From Salvelinus alpinus (lineage: Eukaryota > Chordata > Actinopteri > Salmoniformes > Salmonidae), in assembly GCF_045679555.1 (NCBI RefSeq), contig NC_092120.1, positions 13,071,805 through 13,135,804 on the forward strand: DNA of 64,000 nt, read 5' to 3'. Both the position numbers and the translations under genes were made by a program. This document shows, piece after piece, positions 9,701-19,871 of this stretch (positions are counted from its first letter, which is position 1; every line of letters starts with the position of its first letter). The notes below the pieces were generated by a model. That model was not told the origin of the DNA, did no database searches, and saw nothing but the letters and a program-made list of their open reading frames with translations.

Positions 9701-10458
9701 TCCTGGACAACACCCTGTCGTTCTCAACTAACATCAAGGCGGTGACCCGTTCCTGTAGGTTCATGCTCTACAACATTCGCAGAGTACGACCCTGCCTCAC
9801 GCAGGAAGCGGCGCAGGTCCTAATCCAGGCACTTGTCATCTCCCGTCTGGATTACTGCAACTCGCTGTTGGCTGGGCTCCCTGCCTGTGCCATTAAACCC
9901 CTACAACTCATCCAGAACGCCGCAGCCCGTCTGGTGTTCAACTTTCCCAAGTTCTCTCACGTCACCCCGCTCCTCCGCTCTCTCCACTGGCTTCCAGTTG
10001 AAGCTCGCATCCGTTACAAGACCATGGTGCTTGCCTACGGAGCTGTGAGGGGAACGGCACCTCCGTACCTTCAGGCTCTGATCAGGCCCTACACCCAAAC
10101 AAGGGCACTGCGTTCATCCACCTCTGGCCTGCTCGCCTCCCTACCTCTGAGGAAGTACAGTTCCCGCTCAGCCCAGTCAAAACTGTTCGCTGCTCTGGCA
10201 CCCCAATGGTGGAACAAACTCCCTCACGACGCCAGGTCAGCGGAGTCAATCACCACCTTCCGGAGACACCTGAAACCCCACCTCTTTAAGGAATACCTAG
10301 GATAGGATAAAGTAATCCTTCTAACCCCCCCCCCCTTAAAAGAGTTAGATGCACTATTGTAAAGTGGTTGTTCCACTGGATATCATAAGGTGAATGCACC
10401 AATTTGTAAGTCGCTCTGGATAAGAGCGTCTGCTAAATGACTTAAATGTAAATGTAAA
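6797..10458 (+). mobile_element. L2-type LINE, near full length
   Basis: The element has a 5' leader (about 6797-7365), one long ORF and a short 3' tail ending 'gtctgctaaatgacttaaat' plus an imperfect (taaatg) repeat. That 3' tail is the one shared between salmonid L2-type LINEs and their SINE partners. A small ORF (6805-6990, basic, K-rich) lies in the leader, but nothing shows that it is an ORF1. A target-site duplication is not obvious by eye. Confidence 0.85.
7366..10305 (+). CDS. LINE ORF2: endonuclease and reverse transcriptase, intact
   Basis: The 979-codon ORF is free of stops. N-terminal APE-type endonuclease (about residues 60-250): LTETWI, RGGGTGILI, LGDFN and the SDHYLV end motif. 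Reverse transcriptase (about 515-760): VNNYRPVSLLS, LILLDLSAAFDTV, TGVPQGSVLGPLLF and the catalytic CYADDTQL. The C-terminal region (to 979) ends with the WNKLP and FRRHLKPHLF pattern typical of L2/CR1 ORFs. Together these nick DNA and copy the element's RNA at the nick (target-primed reverse transcription). The start at 7366 is the first ATG in frame. The acidic catalytic residues are present, so activity is plausible. The C-rich serine/proline stretches (residues 260-420) are typical linker. High confidence in family, lower in exact start. Confidence 0.92.
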   Translation: MCLSIPVLSSLHRPYKRFTPRGRCYSNLVVPARTTHVEFQVSGSLWNCRSAANKAEFISAYASLQSLDFLALTETWITTDNTATPTALSSSAHVFSHTPRASGQRGGGTGILISPKWTFSLSPLTHLSIASFEFHAVTVTSPFKLNILIIYRPPGSLGEFINELDALISSFPEDGSPLTVLGDFNLPTSTFDSFLSASFFPLLSSFDLTLSPSPPTHKAGNTLDLIFTRCCSSTNLIATPLQVSDHYLVSFSLSLSSNTSHTAPTRMVSRRPNLRSLSPATLSSSILSSLPSAQTFSNLSPDSASSTLLSSLSASFDSLCPLSSRPARSSPPAPWLDDSLRAHRTGLRAAERKWRKTRLPADLASFHSLLSTFSSSVSAAKANFYHSKFQASASNPRKLFATFSSLLNPPPPPPPSSLSADDFVNHFEKKVDDIRSSFAKSNDTAGSAHTALPCALTSFSPLSPDEISRLVTAGRPTTCPLDPIPSSLLQTISGDLLPYLTSLINSSLTAGYVPSVFKRARVAPLLKKPTLDPSDVNNYRPVSLLSFLSKTLERAVLGQLSCYLSQNDLLDPNQSGFKTSHSTETALLCVTEALRTAKANSLSSALILLDLSAAFDTVNHQILLSTLSELGISGAAHAWIASYLTGRSYQVAWRESVSAPRALTTGVPQGSVLGPLLFSLYTKSLGSVISSHGLSYHCYADDTQLIFSFPPSDNQVVNRISACLADISVWMTDHHLKLNLGKTELLFLPGKDCPFHDLAITVDNSIVSSSQSAKNLGVILDNTLSFSTNIKAVTRSCRFMLYNIRRVRPCLTQEAAQVLIQALVISRLDYCNSLLAGLPACAIKPLQLIQNAAARLVFNFPKFSHVTPLLRSLHWLPVEARIRYKTMVLAYGAVRGTAPPYLQALIRPYTQTRALRSSTSGLLASLPLRKYSSRSAQSKLFAALAPQWWNKLPHDARSAESITTFRRHLKPHLFKEYLG

Positions 10459-10843
10459 ATAGTATTTTTTAGTGTGGTTATGAATGAATTCCTTAATGAG
10501 AAGTGAGTGAAACCACAACTTAAGTGTTATGGAAAAGGTACATTTTATAGTAATCCACATTTTCGGGAGGCAGTGTGTAAATGTTTGATCTAATGGATGT
10601 AATCAGGTCCAAAAGAGAAAATAACAAAGAGCACAACAGGAAGTAGCATTTTAATGGGCTACTGTGTTTAATGAGTTTGCCAGATCAGAGGCAGTAAGGA
10701 TGACCATCCTTTTGTCTTTTAGTTATGACTGCTTTACCATGAGCTCATAGCTATCACACATTTTAATCTAGTTCCTATTTCACTTTTCATTCATTTTCAT
10801 TGTTTGATTGACTTAAAGGTTGAGTGAATCTGTCCCTCTAAAC
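10459..10843. other. Flank with a fragment shared with the adjacent MITE
   Basis: No gene. About 40 bp at 10668-10707 (tttaatgagtttgccagatc onward) reappear at 11140-11179 inside the neighbouring hAT-like MITE, so a second, truncated MITE copy or a local duplication lies here. Confidence 0.5.
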
Positions 10844-11411
10844 CAGTGGTGGAAAAAGTACCCAATTGTCACGTTATACTTGAGTAAAAGTGAAGATACC
10901 TTAATAATAGAAAATTACTCAAGTAAAAGTAAAAGTCACCCAGTAAAATTGTACTTGACTAAAAGTCTAAAAGTATATGGTTTTAAATATACTTAAGTAT
11001 CAAAAGTACATGGAATTGCTAAAATGTACTTAAGTATCAAAAGCAAAAGTATGAATCATTTAAAATTCCTTATATTAAACAAACCAGAATTTTTGCACAA
11101 TCCAACACTCAGACATAATTTACAAACGAAGCATGTGTGTTTAATGAGTTTGCCAGATCAGAGGCAGTAAGGATGACCATGGATGTTCTCTTGATAAGTG
11201 TGTGAGAATTGGACTATTTTCCTGTCAAAATGTAACAAGTACTTGGGTGTCAGGGAAAACATATGGAGTAAAAACTATATTATTTTCTTTAGGAATGTAG
11301 TGAAGTAAAAGTAAAAGTTGGCAAAAATATATATAGTAAAGTACAGATACCCCCAAAAAACAACTCAAGTAGTACTTTAAAGTTGTTTTCCTTAAATACT
11401 TTACACCTCTG
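10844..11411. mobile_element. hAT-like non-autonomous DNA transposon (MITE)
   Basis: The left end CAGTGGTGGAAAAAGTA and the right end, whose reverse complement starts CAGAGGTGTAAAGTA, form terminal inverted repeats. The body is the aagtaaaagt-rich sequence common in fish genomes. No transposase. The expected 8-bp target duplication is not visible; the right end abuts a truncated Tc1 directly, suggesting a deletion at the junction. Confidence 0.8.
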
Positions 11412-12250
11412 CAGATTTCCAGCTGTCTAATGTCCATTGCTCGTGTTTCTTGGCCCAAGCAAGTCTCTTCTTCTTATTGGTGTCCTTTAGTAGTGGTTTC
11501 TTTGCAGCAATTCGACCATGAAGGCCTGATTCACGCAGCCTCCTCTGAACAGTTGATGTTGAGATGTGTCTGTTACTTGAAGTCTGTGGAGCATTTATTT
11601 GGGCTGCAATCTGAGGTGCAGTTAACTCTAATGAACTTATCCTCTGCAGAAGAGGTAACTCTGGGTCTTCCTTTCCTGTGGCGGTCCTCATGAGAGCCAG
11701 TTTCATCATAGCGCTTGATGGTTTTTGCGACTGCATTTGAAGAACAGTAAAAATGTCTTGAAATTTTCCGCATTGACTGACTTTAATGTCTTGAAGTAAT
11801 GATGGAGTGTCGTTTCTCTTTGCTTATTTGAGCTGTTCTTGCCATAATATGGACTTGGTATTTTACCAAATAGGGCTATTTTCTGTATACCACTCATTCC
11901 TTGTCACAACACAACTGATTGGCTCAAACGCATTAAGAAGCAAAGAAATTCCACAAATTAACTTTTAACAAGGCACATCTGTTAATTGAAATTCATTCCA
12001 GTTGACTACCTCATGAAGCTGGATCAAAAAATGCCAAGAGTGTGCAAAGCTGTCATCAAGGCAAAGGTTGGCTACTTTGAAGAATCTCAAAGTAGCCAAA
12101 TCTCAAACACTTTTTTGTTTACTACATGATTCCGTATATGATATTTCATATTTTTGATGTCTTTACTATTAGTCTACAACGTAGAAAATAGTACAAATAA
12201 AGAAAAACCCTTGAATGAGTAGGTGTGTCCAAACATTTGACTGGTAATTG
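11412..12250 (-). mobile_element. Tc1-like transposon, truncated in its catalytic domain
   Basis: The right end (about 12205-12250) carries a Tc1-type terminal repeat (minus strand: accagtcaaatgtttggaca). Minus-strand open pieces encode the DNA-binding half: [19 protein letters not shown], then [20 protein letters not shown], then [10 protein letters not shown]. The sequence stops there, just before the expected catalytic aspartate, where it meets the hAT-like MITE. Frame shifts separate the pieces (around 11735). Inactive. Confidence 0.82.
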
Positions 12251-13411
12251 TAGGCCGATAGTTTTTTTTACATTTTCCGGGTCAAGGTTTGGCTTTTTGA
12301 AGAGAGGCATTATTACTTCCACTTTTAATGAGTTTGGTACACATCCGGTGGATAGGGAACCATTTATTATGTTCAACATAGGAGGGCCAAGCACAGGAAG
12401 TAGCTCTTTCAGTAGTTTAGTTGGAATAGGGTCCAGTATGCAGCTTGACGGTTTAGAGCCCATGACTATTTTCATGAATGTGTCAAGAGATACAGGATTA
12501 AAAAACTTTAGTGTCTCCACTGATCCTAGGTCCTGGAAGTTCTGAGCAGACTCAGAACAACTGAGCTTTGGAGATATATGCAGATTCAAATTGGAGTCTG
12601 TAATTTGCTTTCTAATGATCACAATCTTTTCATTGAAGAAGTTCATGAATTTATCACTGCTGAAGTGAAAGCTATCCTCTCCTGTTGAATGCTGCTTTTT
12701 AGTTAGCTTTGCCACAGTTTCAAAAATAAATGTTGGTTTGTTCTTATTCTCCTCAATTAGGTTGGAAAAATAAGATGATCGAGCAGAAGTGAGGGCTCTT
12801 CGATATTGCACGGTACTGTCTTTCCAAGCTCGTTGGAAGACTTTCAGTTTGGTGGAGCGCCATTTCCGATCCAATTTTCTGGAAGCTTGCTTCAAGGCTC
12901 GGGTATTTTTTGTAAAGCAGGGAGTACATTTCTTGTGACAAATGTTTTTAGGGGTGCGACTGCATCTAGGGTATTACGCAAGGTTAAATGAAGATCCTCG
13001 TTTAGGTGGTTAACTGATTTTTGTACTCAACAAAAGGGTAGGTGGAGAGAGTCTGGAAGGGCATCTAGGAATCTTTGGGTTGTTCGAGAATTTATAGCAC
13101 GGCTTTTGATGATCCTTGGTTGGGGTCTGAGCAGATTATTTGTTTGCGATTGCAAACATAATAAAAGGGTGGTCTGATAGTCCAGGATTATGAGGAAAAA
13201 CATTTAAATCCACAATATTTATTCCACGGGACAAAACTAGATCCAGGGTATGACTGTGTAAATGAGTCGGTCCGGAGACATGTTGGACAAAACCCACTGA
13301 GTCGATGATGGCTCCGAAAGTCACCAAAATGTGAATATTATCTGCCATGACTACAAGGTCCGATAGGAATTCAGGGAACTCAGTGATGAATGCTGTATAC
13401 TGCCCAGGAGG

Positions 13412-13814
13412 TGTCACATTCTGACCTTAGTTCCTTTTTTATGTCTTTATTTTAGTTTGGTCAGGGCGTGAGTTGGGGTGGGCATTCTATATTGTTTTTC
13501 TATGTTTTGTTCTGTAGGTAATTTTCTATGTGTTTGGCCTAGTATGGTTCTCAATCAGAGGCAGGTGTCAGTCGTTGTCTCTGATTGGGAGCCATATTTA
13601 GGTAGCCTGTTTTCTATTGTGTTTTGTGGGTGATTGTTTCCTGTTTTGTGTTTTCACCTTTCAGGACTGTTTCGATTTTCGTTTGTATCATTCACTTTGT
13701 TATTTTGTATTTTTTAGTGTTCAGTTTAATAAACTATCATGGACACTTACCACGCTGTGTATTGGTCCGATCCTTCATACTCCCCCTCCTCAGAAGAGGA
13801 GGAAAATCGTTACA
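13412..13814 (+). mobile_element. Solo LTR (403 bp) related to the E1/E2 element family
   Basis: Starts TGTCACATTC and ends ATCGTTACA, flanked by the perfect 5-bp duplication GGAGG (13407-13411 and 13815-13819). It resembles the LTRs at 20367, 24748, 26659 and 29380 (ggtcagggcgtgagttgggg near the start, AATAAA-like signal near 13728, then an ATG at about 13739). From that ATG it encodes MDTYHAVYWSDPS followed by SSEEEEN, the same start peptide as the ORF of E1. Confidence 0.9.
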
Positions 13815-14160
13815 GGAGGCCTATAAACAGTAGCTATAAAAAGTGAATGAGTAAGCTGCATATATTTCATGACTAGAAGCTCAAAAGATGAAAAAGCAGC
13901 ATTTTTTTGTTGTTGTGTAAATTGTAATTTGCTGTCATAAATGTTAGCAACACCTCCGCCTTTGCGAGATGCGCGGGGATATGGTCACTAGTGTAACCAG
14001 GAGGAGAGGCATTTAACACAGTACATTTAACACAGTACATTTAACACAGTAAATTCATCAGGCTTGAGCCATATTTCAGTCAGGCCAATCACATCAAGAT
14101 TATAATCAGTGATTGGTTAATTGACTATGACTACCTTGAAAGTGAGGGATCTTACATTGA

Positions 14161-15181
14161 CTTCTCTGGGATAGGTGGCAGTATTTTCACGTCCGGATGA
14201 AAAGCATGTCCAAAGTAAACTGCCTGCTACTCAGGCCCAGAAGCTAAGATATGTATATCATTAGTAGATTTGGATGGAAAATACTCTGAAGTTTCTAAAA
14301 CTGTTTGAATCATGTCTGTGAGTATAACAGAACTTATTTGGCAGGCGAAACCCCGAGGACAAACCATTCAGATTTTCTTTTTTTGAGGTCACTCTCTTTT
14401 CAATGGGGTTTCATTGGGAATCCAGATTTCAAAGGGACCTTCTTGCAGTTCCTATCGCTTCCACTGGATGACAACAGTCTTTAGAAATTGGTTGAGGTTT
14501 TTCCTTTGAGAAATTAAGAAGTAGCACTGTTCAGAACGAGGGTAGAGGGAAGTGTACTCTTTGTTAGAGGCGCGTGACCTGAAAGCTTGCTACACTTTGT
14601 TTTCCTCCGGTATTGAACACAGATCATCCCGTCTTAAATTTTATTGATTATTTACGTAAAAAAATACCTAAAGTTGTATTAGGAAAGTAGTTTGAAATGT
14701 TTGGACAAAGCTTACAGGTAACTTATGAGATATGTTGTAGTCACGTTGCGTGAGTTGGAACCGGTGTTTTTCTGGATCAAAAGCGCCAAATAAATGGACA
14801 TTTTGGATATATATCGATGGAATTAATCAAACAAAAGGACCATTTGTGATGTTTATGGGACATATTGGAGTGCCAACAGAAGAAGCTCGTCAAAGGTAAG
14901 GCATGAATTATATCTTTATTTCTGCATTTTGTGTCGCTCCTGGAGGGTTGAAATAGGATTGTCTGTGTTTGTTTGCTGGGGTGCTATCCTCAGATAATAG
15001 CATTGTTTGCTTTCGCCTTAAAGCCGTTTTGAAATCTGACACGTTGGCTGGATTCACAACAAGTGTAGCTTTAATTTGGTGTATTGCATGTGTGATTTCA
15101 TAAAGTAATTTATTTGAATTTGGCGCTCTGCATTTTCACTGGATGTTGGCCGGTGGAGCGTCCCACATATCCCAGAGAGGT
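14161..15181. mobile_element. 1-kb non-autonomous DNA transposon, possibly piggyBac-like
   Basis: Terminal inverted repeats: CTTCTCTGGGATAGGTGG at the left, and a right end whose reverse complement is CCTCTCTGGGATATGTGG. Flanks read TTGA (left) and TTTAA (right), compatible with a TTAA target, which would point to the piggyBac superfamily; one base of ambiguity remains. Removing it rejoins the host LINE frame (IGLL followed by the next endonuclease residues). No transposase ORF. Confidence 0.75.
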
Positions 15182-15414
15182 TTAAGTAACCCTATTTTGA
15201 GATGTGAGATATCACAATCTCTTTCATTAATGACAGGAATGGAGCAGGTCTTTATTCCAATGAGATTGCTAAAGCGAACACCGCCATGTTTTCTTTTGCT
15301 CAACATAGATTGAGGCACAGACACGGTCTCAATGGGGATAGCTGAGCTGACTACACTGACTGTACTAGTGGCAGACTCCTCTAAACTGGCAGGCTGGCCA
15401 ACAGACTGCTGCCA

Positions 15415-16255
15415 ATAGTCTGGTTTCTGGATTATTGTTTGCCACTGACTTCACTGGTATTTCATTTGCAGACAATTTAGAAAGATTATACAGTCATTTA
15501 TTAAAAGAGACTAAACAAAAAAACTGGCATTTGACAAACACATGAAAATGAAGTTATAGGTAATAACTGTTTTCTGTTTCTATAAAAGGAAACCATTCTG
15601 TAATCCACATGACCACGGTGTATTGTTGAGTTACTTGGGAGGAGGGATGCTTATGCAAACAAAAACGTGTTACTGTTTGAGGACTTTGCACCCATCATCC
15701 CGGATTTGAGTAATTCCCATTGGAAAACAGATGTGGATTGGAATGACAGTTCCCTAGAAATAGGGTTGAGCCACAGAAAACAAAGGTGCTTCTCAGGCAT
15801 AGTGGGTGCTATGAGACGTGAGATACATATGGAGGTTGGGTCACAGCCAGATACTGTAGGTGCATTACCATAATTTGCCTGTATCATCAACACTGCTAAT
15901 ACAAGCATAAAATGTGATATCATAAGCATTTCGCTTCACCCGCAATAACATCTGCTAAACACGTGTGTGTGACAAATACAATTTGATTTGAATATCACTT
16001 TATGGCTTAGTACACTGAGAGCAGCTTAGTTATTAGGTCACTTCTGCCACACTCTTAAAATATATGCCCTCTTTTTTTCTATATCCCACTACCGTGAGAC
16101 ACCCTCGGAGAGATGCACGTATACTTCCTCAAATTAAAGGTTATCATAAATGGTTGTGTCTAATCATTTTGTTGAATATCTAGCTATAGTATTTCCACCT
16201 TGCCACAAGATGTCACTTCAGTTCACTGGAAAGCACCCCTGTGTCTCATCCAAGA
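15415..16255 (+). repeat. Local repeat family, copy B
   Basis: Begins agtctggtttctggattatt, shared with copy D at 17020, and ends ccacaagatgtcacttcagt and flank, shared with copy C near 16775. It is interrupted at about 15932-15992 by a short LINE 3' tail (gcatttcgcttcacccgcaa to atttgatttg). The 92-codon minus-strand ORF inside is not conserved in the other copies. Confidence 0.8.
15932..15992 (+). mobile_element. Short 3'-tail fragment of a LINE or its SINE partner
   Basis: The sequence 'aacatctgctaaacacgtgt' through 'acaatttgatttgaa' is a tail also recognisable at 36440-36507 and 54150-54225. Confidence 0.65.
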
Positions 16256-16309
16256 ACCCCATTAGGTTCTAGAAAGCAATTTTTTTTCTAAGAGTGTATA
16301 AATAAATAG

Positions 16310-16815
16310 GTTTGAGCCACAGAAATAAAAGTGCTTCTCAGGCATAGTGAGTGCTATGAGACATGAGAGGTTGGGTCACAGCCAGATGCTGTAGATGCAA
16401 CATCATATGTCTGTATCATCAACATATGTGAGTGCTAATATGAGCATAAACTGTGATATCACAATATAATATCACTTCATGACATGGTATACTGAGAAAT
16501 GCTTAGTTATTAGGTCACTTATGCCACACTCTTAGAAACACACACACATAGAAACACACACATATATATATATATGTGTGTTTCGATCTCTTTTGCATCT
16601 TCCACTCCACTGAGACACCCTCGTAGAATGGCATGTATATTTCCTCAAAAGTTGAAGGTCAGAAAGATCAAGTGTGGTCAATAGCATTAAGGAAATCTTA
16701 TTTTTCCTCAATGCTATTGACCACATTTGATCGTTCTGACCTTGGCCACCAGCTATAGTATTTCCTTCTTTCCACAAGATGTCACTTTAGTTCACTGGAA
16801 AGCCGCCCAGTGTCT
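16310..16815 (+). repeat. Local repeat family, copy C, with a long hairpin
   Basis: Starts in the middle of the unit (ggtttgagccacagaaataa) and runs to ttcactggaaagccgcccag. It contains a TA/CA-rich stretch at 16545-16580 and the foldback at 16655-16743. Confidence 0.8.
16655..16743. other. 89-nt near-perfect inverted repeat (hairpin)
   Basis: The left arm begins aaggtcagaa and the right arm ends ttctgacctt. About 40 nt pair with roughly three mismatches, one of which would be a G-U wobble in RNA, around a loop of under ten nt. The size is that of a small pre-miRNA or a foldback transposon core. A more diverged version occupies 4644-4732 in copy A. Confidence 0.8.
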
Positions 16816-17014
16816 CATCCAACACAGAACATACATTTTTGCCAGAGAGGTAGGTTGGGCATGAAATGGACAGCTTTTTGCATAATGTATATAGACATGA
16901 TGTACTTGTTCTATAATTAGTTGGTCCTGAATATGGTTGGGTGAGGGCAAATTGGAAGAGTCTTTCATGCTATGATGAGAGGTGTGTGAATTTCAGACTA
17001 CACCCTGATTGACA

Positions 17015-17515
17015 CAATAGTCTGGTTTGTAGATTATTGTTGCCACTGACTTCACTGGTATTTCATTTGTAGTCAATTTAGAAAGATTACACAAGACTAA
17101 ACCAGAAAAATGGCGTTTGACAAACACATAAAAATAAACGTATAGGTAATAACTGTTGAGTTACTTGGAATGAGGGATGGTTACGCAAACAAAAAGTTGG
17201 GACCATTAAGAGAACTTTGCATCCGTCATCCCGGATTTGAGCAACTCCCATTGGAAATCATTTGTGGGTTGGATTGAAAGTTCCCTAGAAATAGGGTTGA
17301 GCCACAGAAATAAAAGTGCTTCTCAGGCAAGGTGTGTGCTATAAGACGTGAGATACAGCCAGGTTGGGTCACAGCCAGATACTGTAGGTGCATCAACATC
17401 ATATGTCTGTATCATCAACATATGTGAGTGCTAATATGAGCATAAACTGTCATACCACAATATAATATCACTTCATGGCATGGTATACTGCTTAGTTATT
17501 AGGTCACTTATGTCA
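17015..17515 (+). repeat. Local repeat family, copy D
   Basis: Begins agtctggtttgtagattatt and carries the same ordered blocks as copies A and B (cccggatttgagcaactccc, cacagccagatactgtaggt, gagcataaactgtcatacca). It stops before the hairpin region at 'ttaggtcacttatg'. Confidence 0.8.
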
Positions 17516-17523
17516 ACCATGTA

Positions 17524-17949
17524 CAGGTGTGGTATCTTAATTTGATCACTTTGTTGTCGCTAAGAATTTTCCTAAGCTGCATGAAATTCAAATGAGCCTC
17601 ATGATTTACATACATTTTCTTTCTCTTTCGCTCGCACAAACTCTACAGAACCAGACAGAATAAATGTCCTACTACTGTAGGTCCTACTACTGCGACATTC
17701 CAAAGTACAAGAATGTATCCGAAATACAGCCATACACATTAACAACTGTCATTTTTTATAGCTTAAGATATTGGTCTTCATTCTAACATACAAGTGTATC
17801 TGAAATACAGCCGTAGGCTACACCTGAATTATAGCCTAGTGTAGCCTATCAAAACCAATTTCCTGTTAGAAATCACCCTCTTTTTGAGAATCCTCCTGCT
17901 CCAGGAATATTTTACTCCTGAGATTGGTCAAATTAAGATCTTACACCTC
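17524..17949. mobile_element. Non-autonomous DNA transposon (MITE), TIRs present
   Basis: The left end (caggtgtggtatcttaattt) and the right end (aaattaagatcttacacctc) are inverted repeats with few mismatches. AT-rich body, no ORF. I recognise the type as a common salmonid MITE, superfamily not assigned. Confidence 0.72.
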
Positions 17950-17999
17950 AGTGGGCACAAACAGGTTGAATCCATGTTGTTTCAATGTAATTTGTCAAC

Positions 18000-18095
18000 G
18001 TATTGTAAAATCAAATGATATTTGTCACATGCACCGAAAACAACTTTACTGTGAAATGCTTACTCACGAGCCCTTTCCCAACAATGCCAAACTAT
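18000..18095 (-). mobile_element. LINE/SINE 3'-tail fragment, minus orientation
   Basis: The stretch 'tttgtcacatgcaccgaaaa' and 'ctgtgaaatgcttactcacg' is the reverse complement of the tail seen at 20225-20290 (cgcatgtgacaactcaaatt). Confidence 0.65.
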
Positions 18096-19344
18096 TGTTT
18101 TGAGGGCAAAATTCAACCGCACGATTATGTCATCATGGTATTAGATAGGGTGCAGGCCAGGCCGCAGGCTATTAGCCTGCCTGCCTGCTTAGTGTAGTCT
18201 GCCCTTAGCACAGTCAGTGTTGTCAGCTCAGTTTTTCCCATTGAGACCATGTCTTTGCCTCAATTTAGGTCAGGCAAAACTAAACATGGCAGTGTTCGCC
18301 ACCGTGCTTCTACATCTGCATTGCTTGCTCTTTGTGGTTTTAGGTTGGGTTATGTATAAGCACTTTGTGACATCTGCTGATGTAGAAATGGCATTATAAA
18401 TACATTTGATTGATTTATTGCTGGTAACCAATTTCCAACATAGACAAACCTTGTATAAAATGTTGAATTTGTACCTTTGAAATAACTTCAGATCTTTAAC
18501 GTTATATCCACTATCAGAAAATAAAACTGAAGGCTGGGCAGCACCTCTTGCTGGTAAATTGATCTACATACAGCTATTCATTTAACTCAGCCCTGCTTAG
18601 CTTAGCTATTTATCACCGACTGCTATCAATGTGCTATTGTGAGAATGATTAGTGAGAGATACTGTATTATAAAATCTACTGTAAATAGATTCTCTGATGC
18701 TATCAAAGTCATTCCAAAGGGTAGGTTTAACAGAGCAAATTAAATGTAAGTCATATATCATCAATATTTAGGCCTATATAGCATTTGCGAAGTCATCAAC
18801 AGCTATTGTTTCAATTCAACCCAGGGTTCAACAAAAAATAGACTACATACTGTATGTTAACCAAATGTCCACTATGAAATTACATTCTATGCCCAGTGGG
18901 ACCTGCACACAATTTTTTTTATGAGAATGTTTCAGTTATAGGTTGAAGTTGAAATTTCAAAGTGTACTGCTCTGTCTTCAGCTGCAAGCATAGCTTCTCT
19001 GTCCTGTAGATGTTTCCAGGTCACAGAGAAAACATGTAATATGATGACAGATGACTTAAATGCAGGAGATTCAGCACCACTTGGCTGATTTGAGGCAGTC
19101 GAGGAAGATGGAACAGAAGGAAACTACTTCCCTTGGTGAATGAGGTACCACAGGAAAGGAAGTGAAAGTGACAAAAAACGTGGACCACTCCTTTTTGTCG
19201 ATAATTCACTGCACTACGCCTGAGCAATGGTGATGAAGAAACTGAGTGAGGCAAAATTATAAAAATATTCATAGGCTACAATAAATTAAAGTTATGTTTG
19301 TTACAGAAAACATTGTCTCTACATTTTACATTTTTCAGGTTCAA
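18096..19344. other. No gene recognised
   Basis: Mixed, moderately AT-rich sequence. No ORF over about 85 codons and no domain recognised on either strand. The last 300 bp lead into the Gypsy pol relic without a visible LTR. Confidence 0.4.
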
Positions 19345-19871
19345 TGTGGACATGTGTTAAACTAAGCAGTATGGACTGGGCTGTTGCCCTCCTCATGCAG
19401 GAGGGCCAGCCTGTGGCATTCGCCTCCAGGGCACTCACTCCAACAGACTAGAACTATGACCAGATCGAGAAGGAGTGTCTCAGAATTGTGTTTGTGTGCC
19501 AATGCTTCCACAACTACCTCTATGGGCGCGACAACATTACCGCATTGACAGATCACAAGCCCCTTATTGCTATATTCAGCAAGCCTCTCCTGAACAGCCT
19601 GAAACGCCTTCAGATCATGCTACTGGCTCTACAAAGCTACAACCTCGAGGTGGTGTATAAGCCAGGGCCGGAGATGTATGTGAGTGACTCAGCAGGGCTT
19701 CTGCATCAGGCAAACACGCTCCATGCATGAACAACACGCAGTGTGCAGCTTACAAACAGAGCAAGTGGATGTTGAACACATCAACCAGGCTGACTACCTC
19801 AATGTCACAGACCAGCACCTTGTACAAATCAGACAGCACACAGACAGGGACGAGCACCTCCAGGCAAGCGG

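Larger units (their letters stand above)
12251..15414 (-). pseudogene. Decayed L2/CR1-type LINE ORF, split by two insertions
   Basis: Read on the minus strand from about 15414 downwards. 15324-15181 ends HLKIGLL, just before the endonuclease domain. 14160-13815 carries more endonuclease. 13417-13136 holds SGPTHLHSHTLDLVLSRG and GLSDH. 12895-12251 holds the pre-RT and early RT part (KPSSCILDPIPTKLLKELL, PLFKKPNLDPENV). The ORF is broken by frame shifts and by a MITE (14161-15181) and a solo LTR (13412-13814). The RT palm and 3' end are lost at the junction with the Tc1 at 12250. A 14-bp unit (acatttaacacagt) is triplicated at 14010-14051. Confidence 0.82.

Noticed and set aside
15651-15929. 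Minus-strand 92-codon ORF with a hydrophobic, signal-peptide-like start
   Set aside because: The frame is not kept in repeat copies A and D, and its start overlaps an inserted LINE tail (15932-15992); likely chance.
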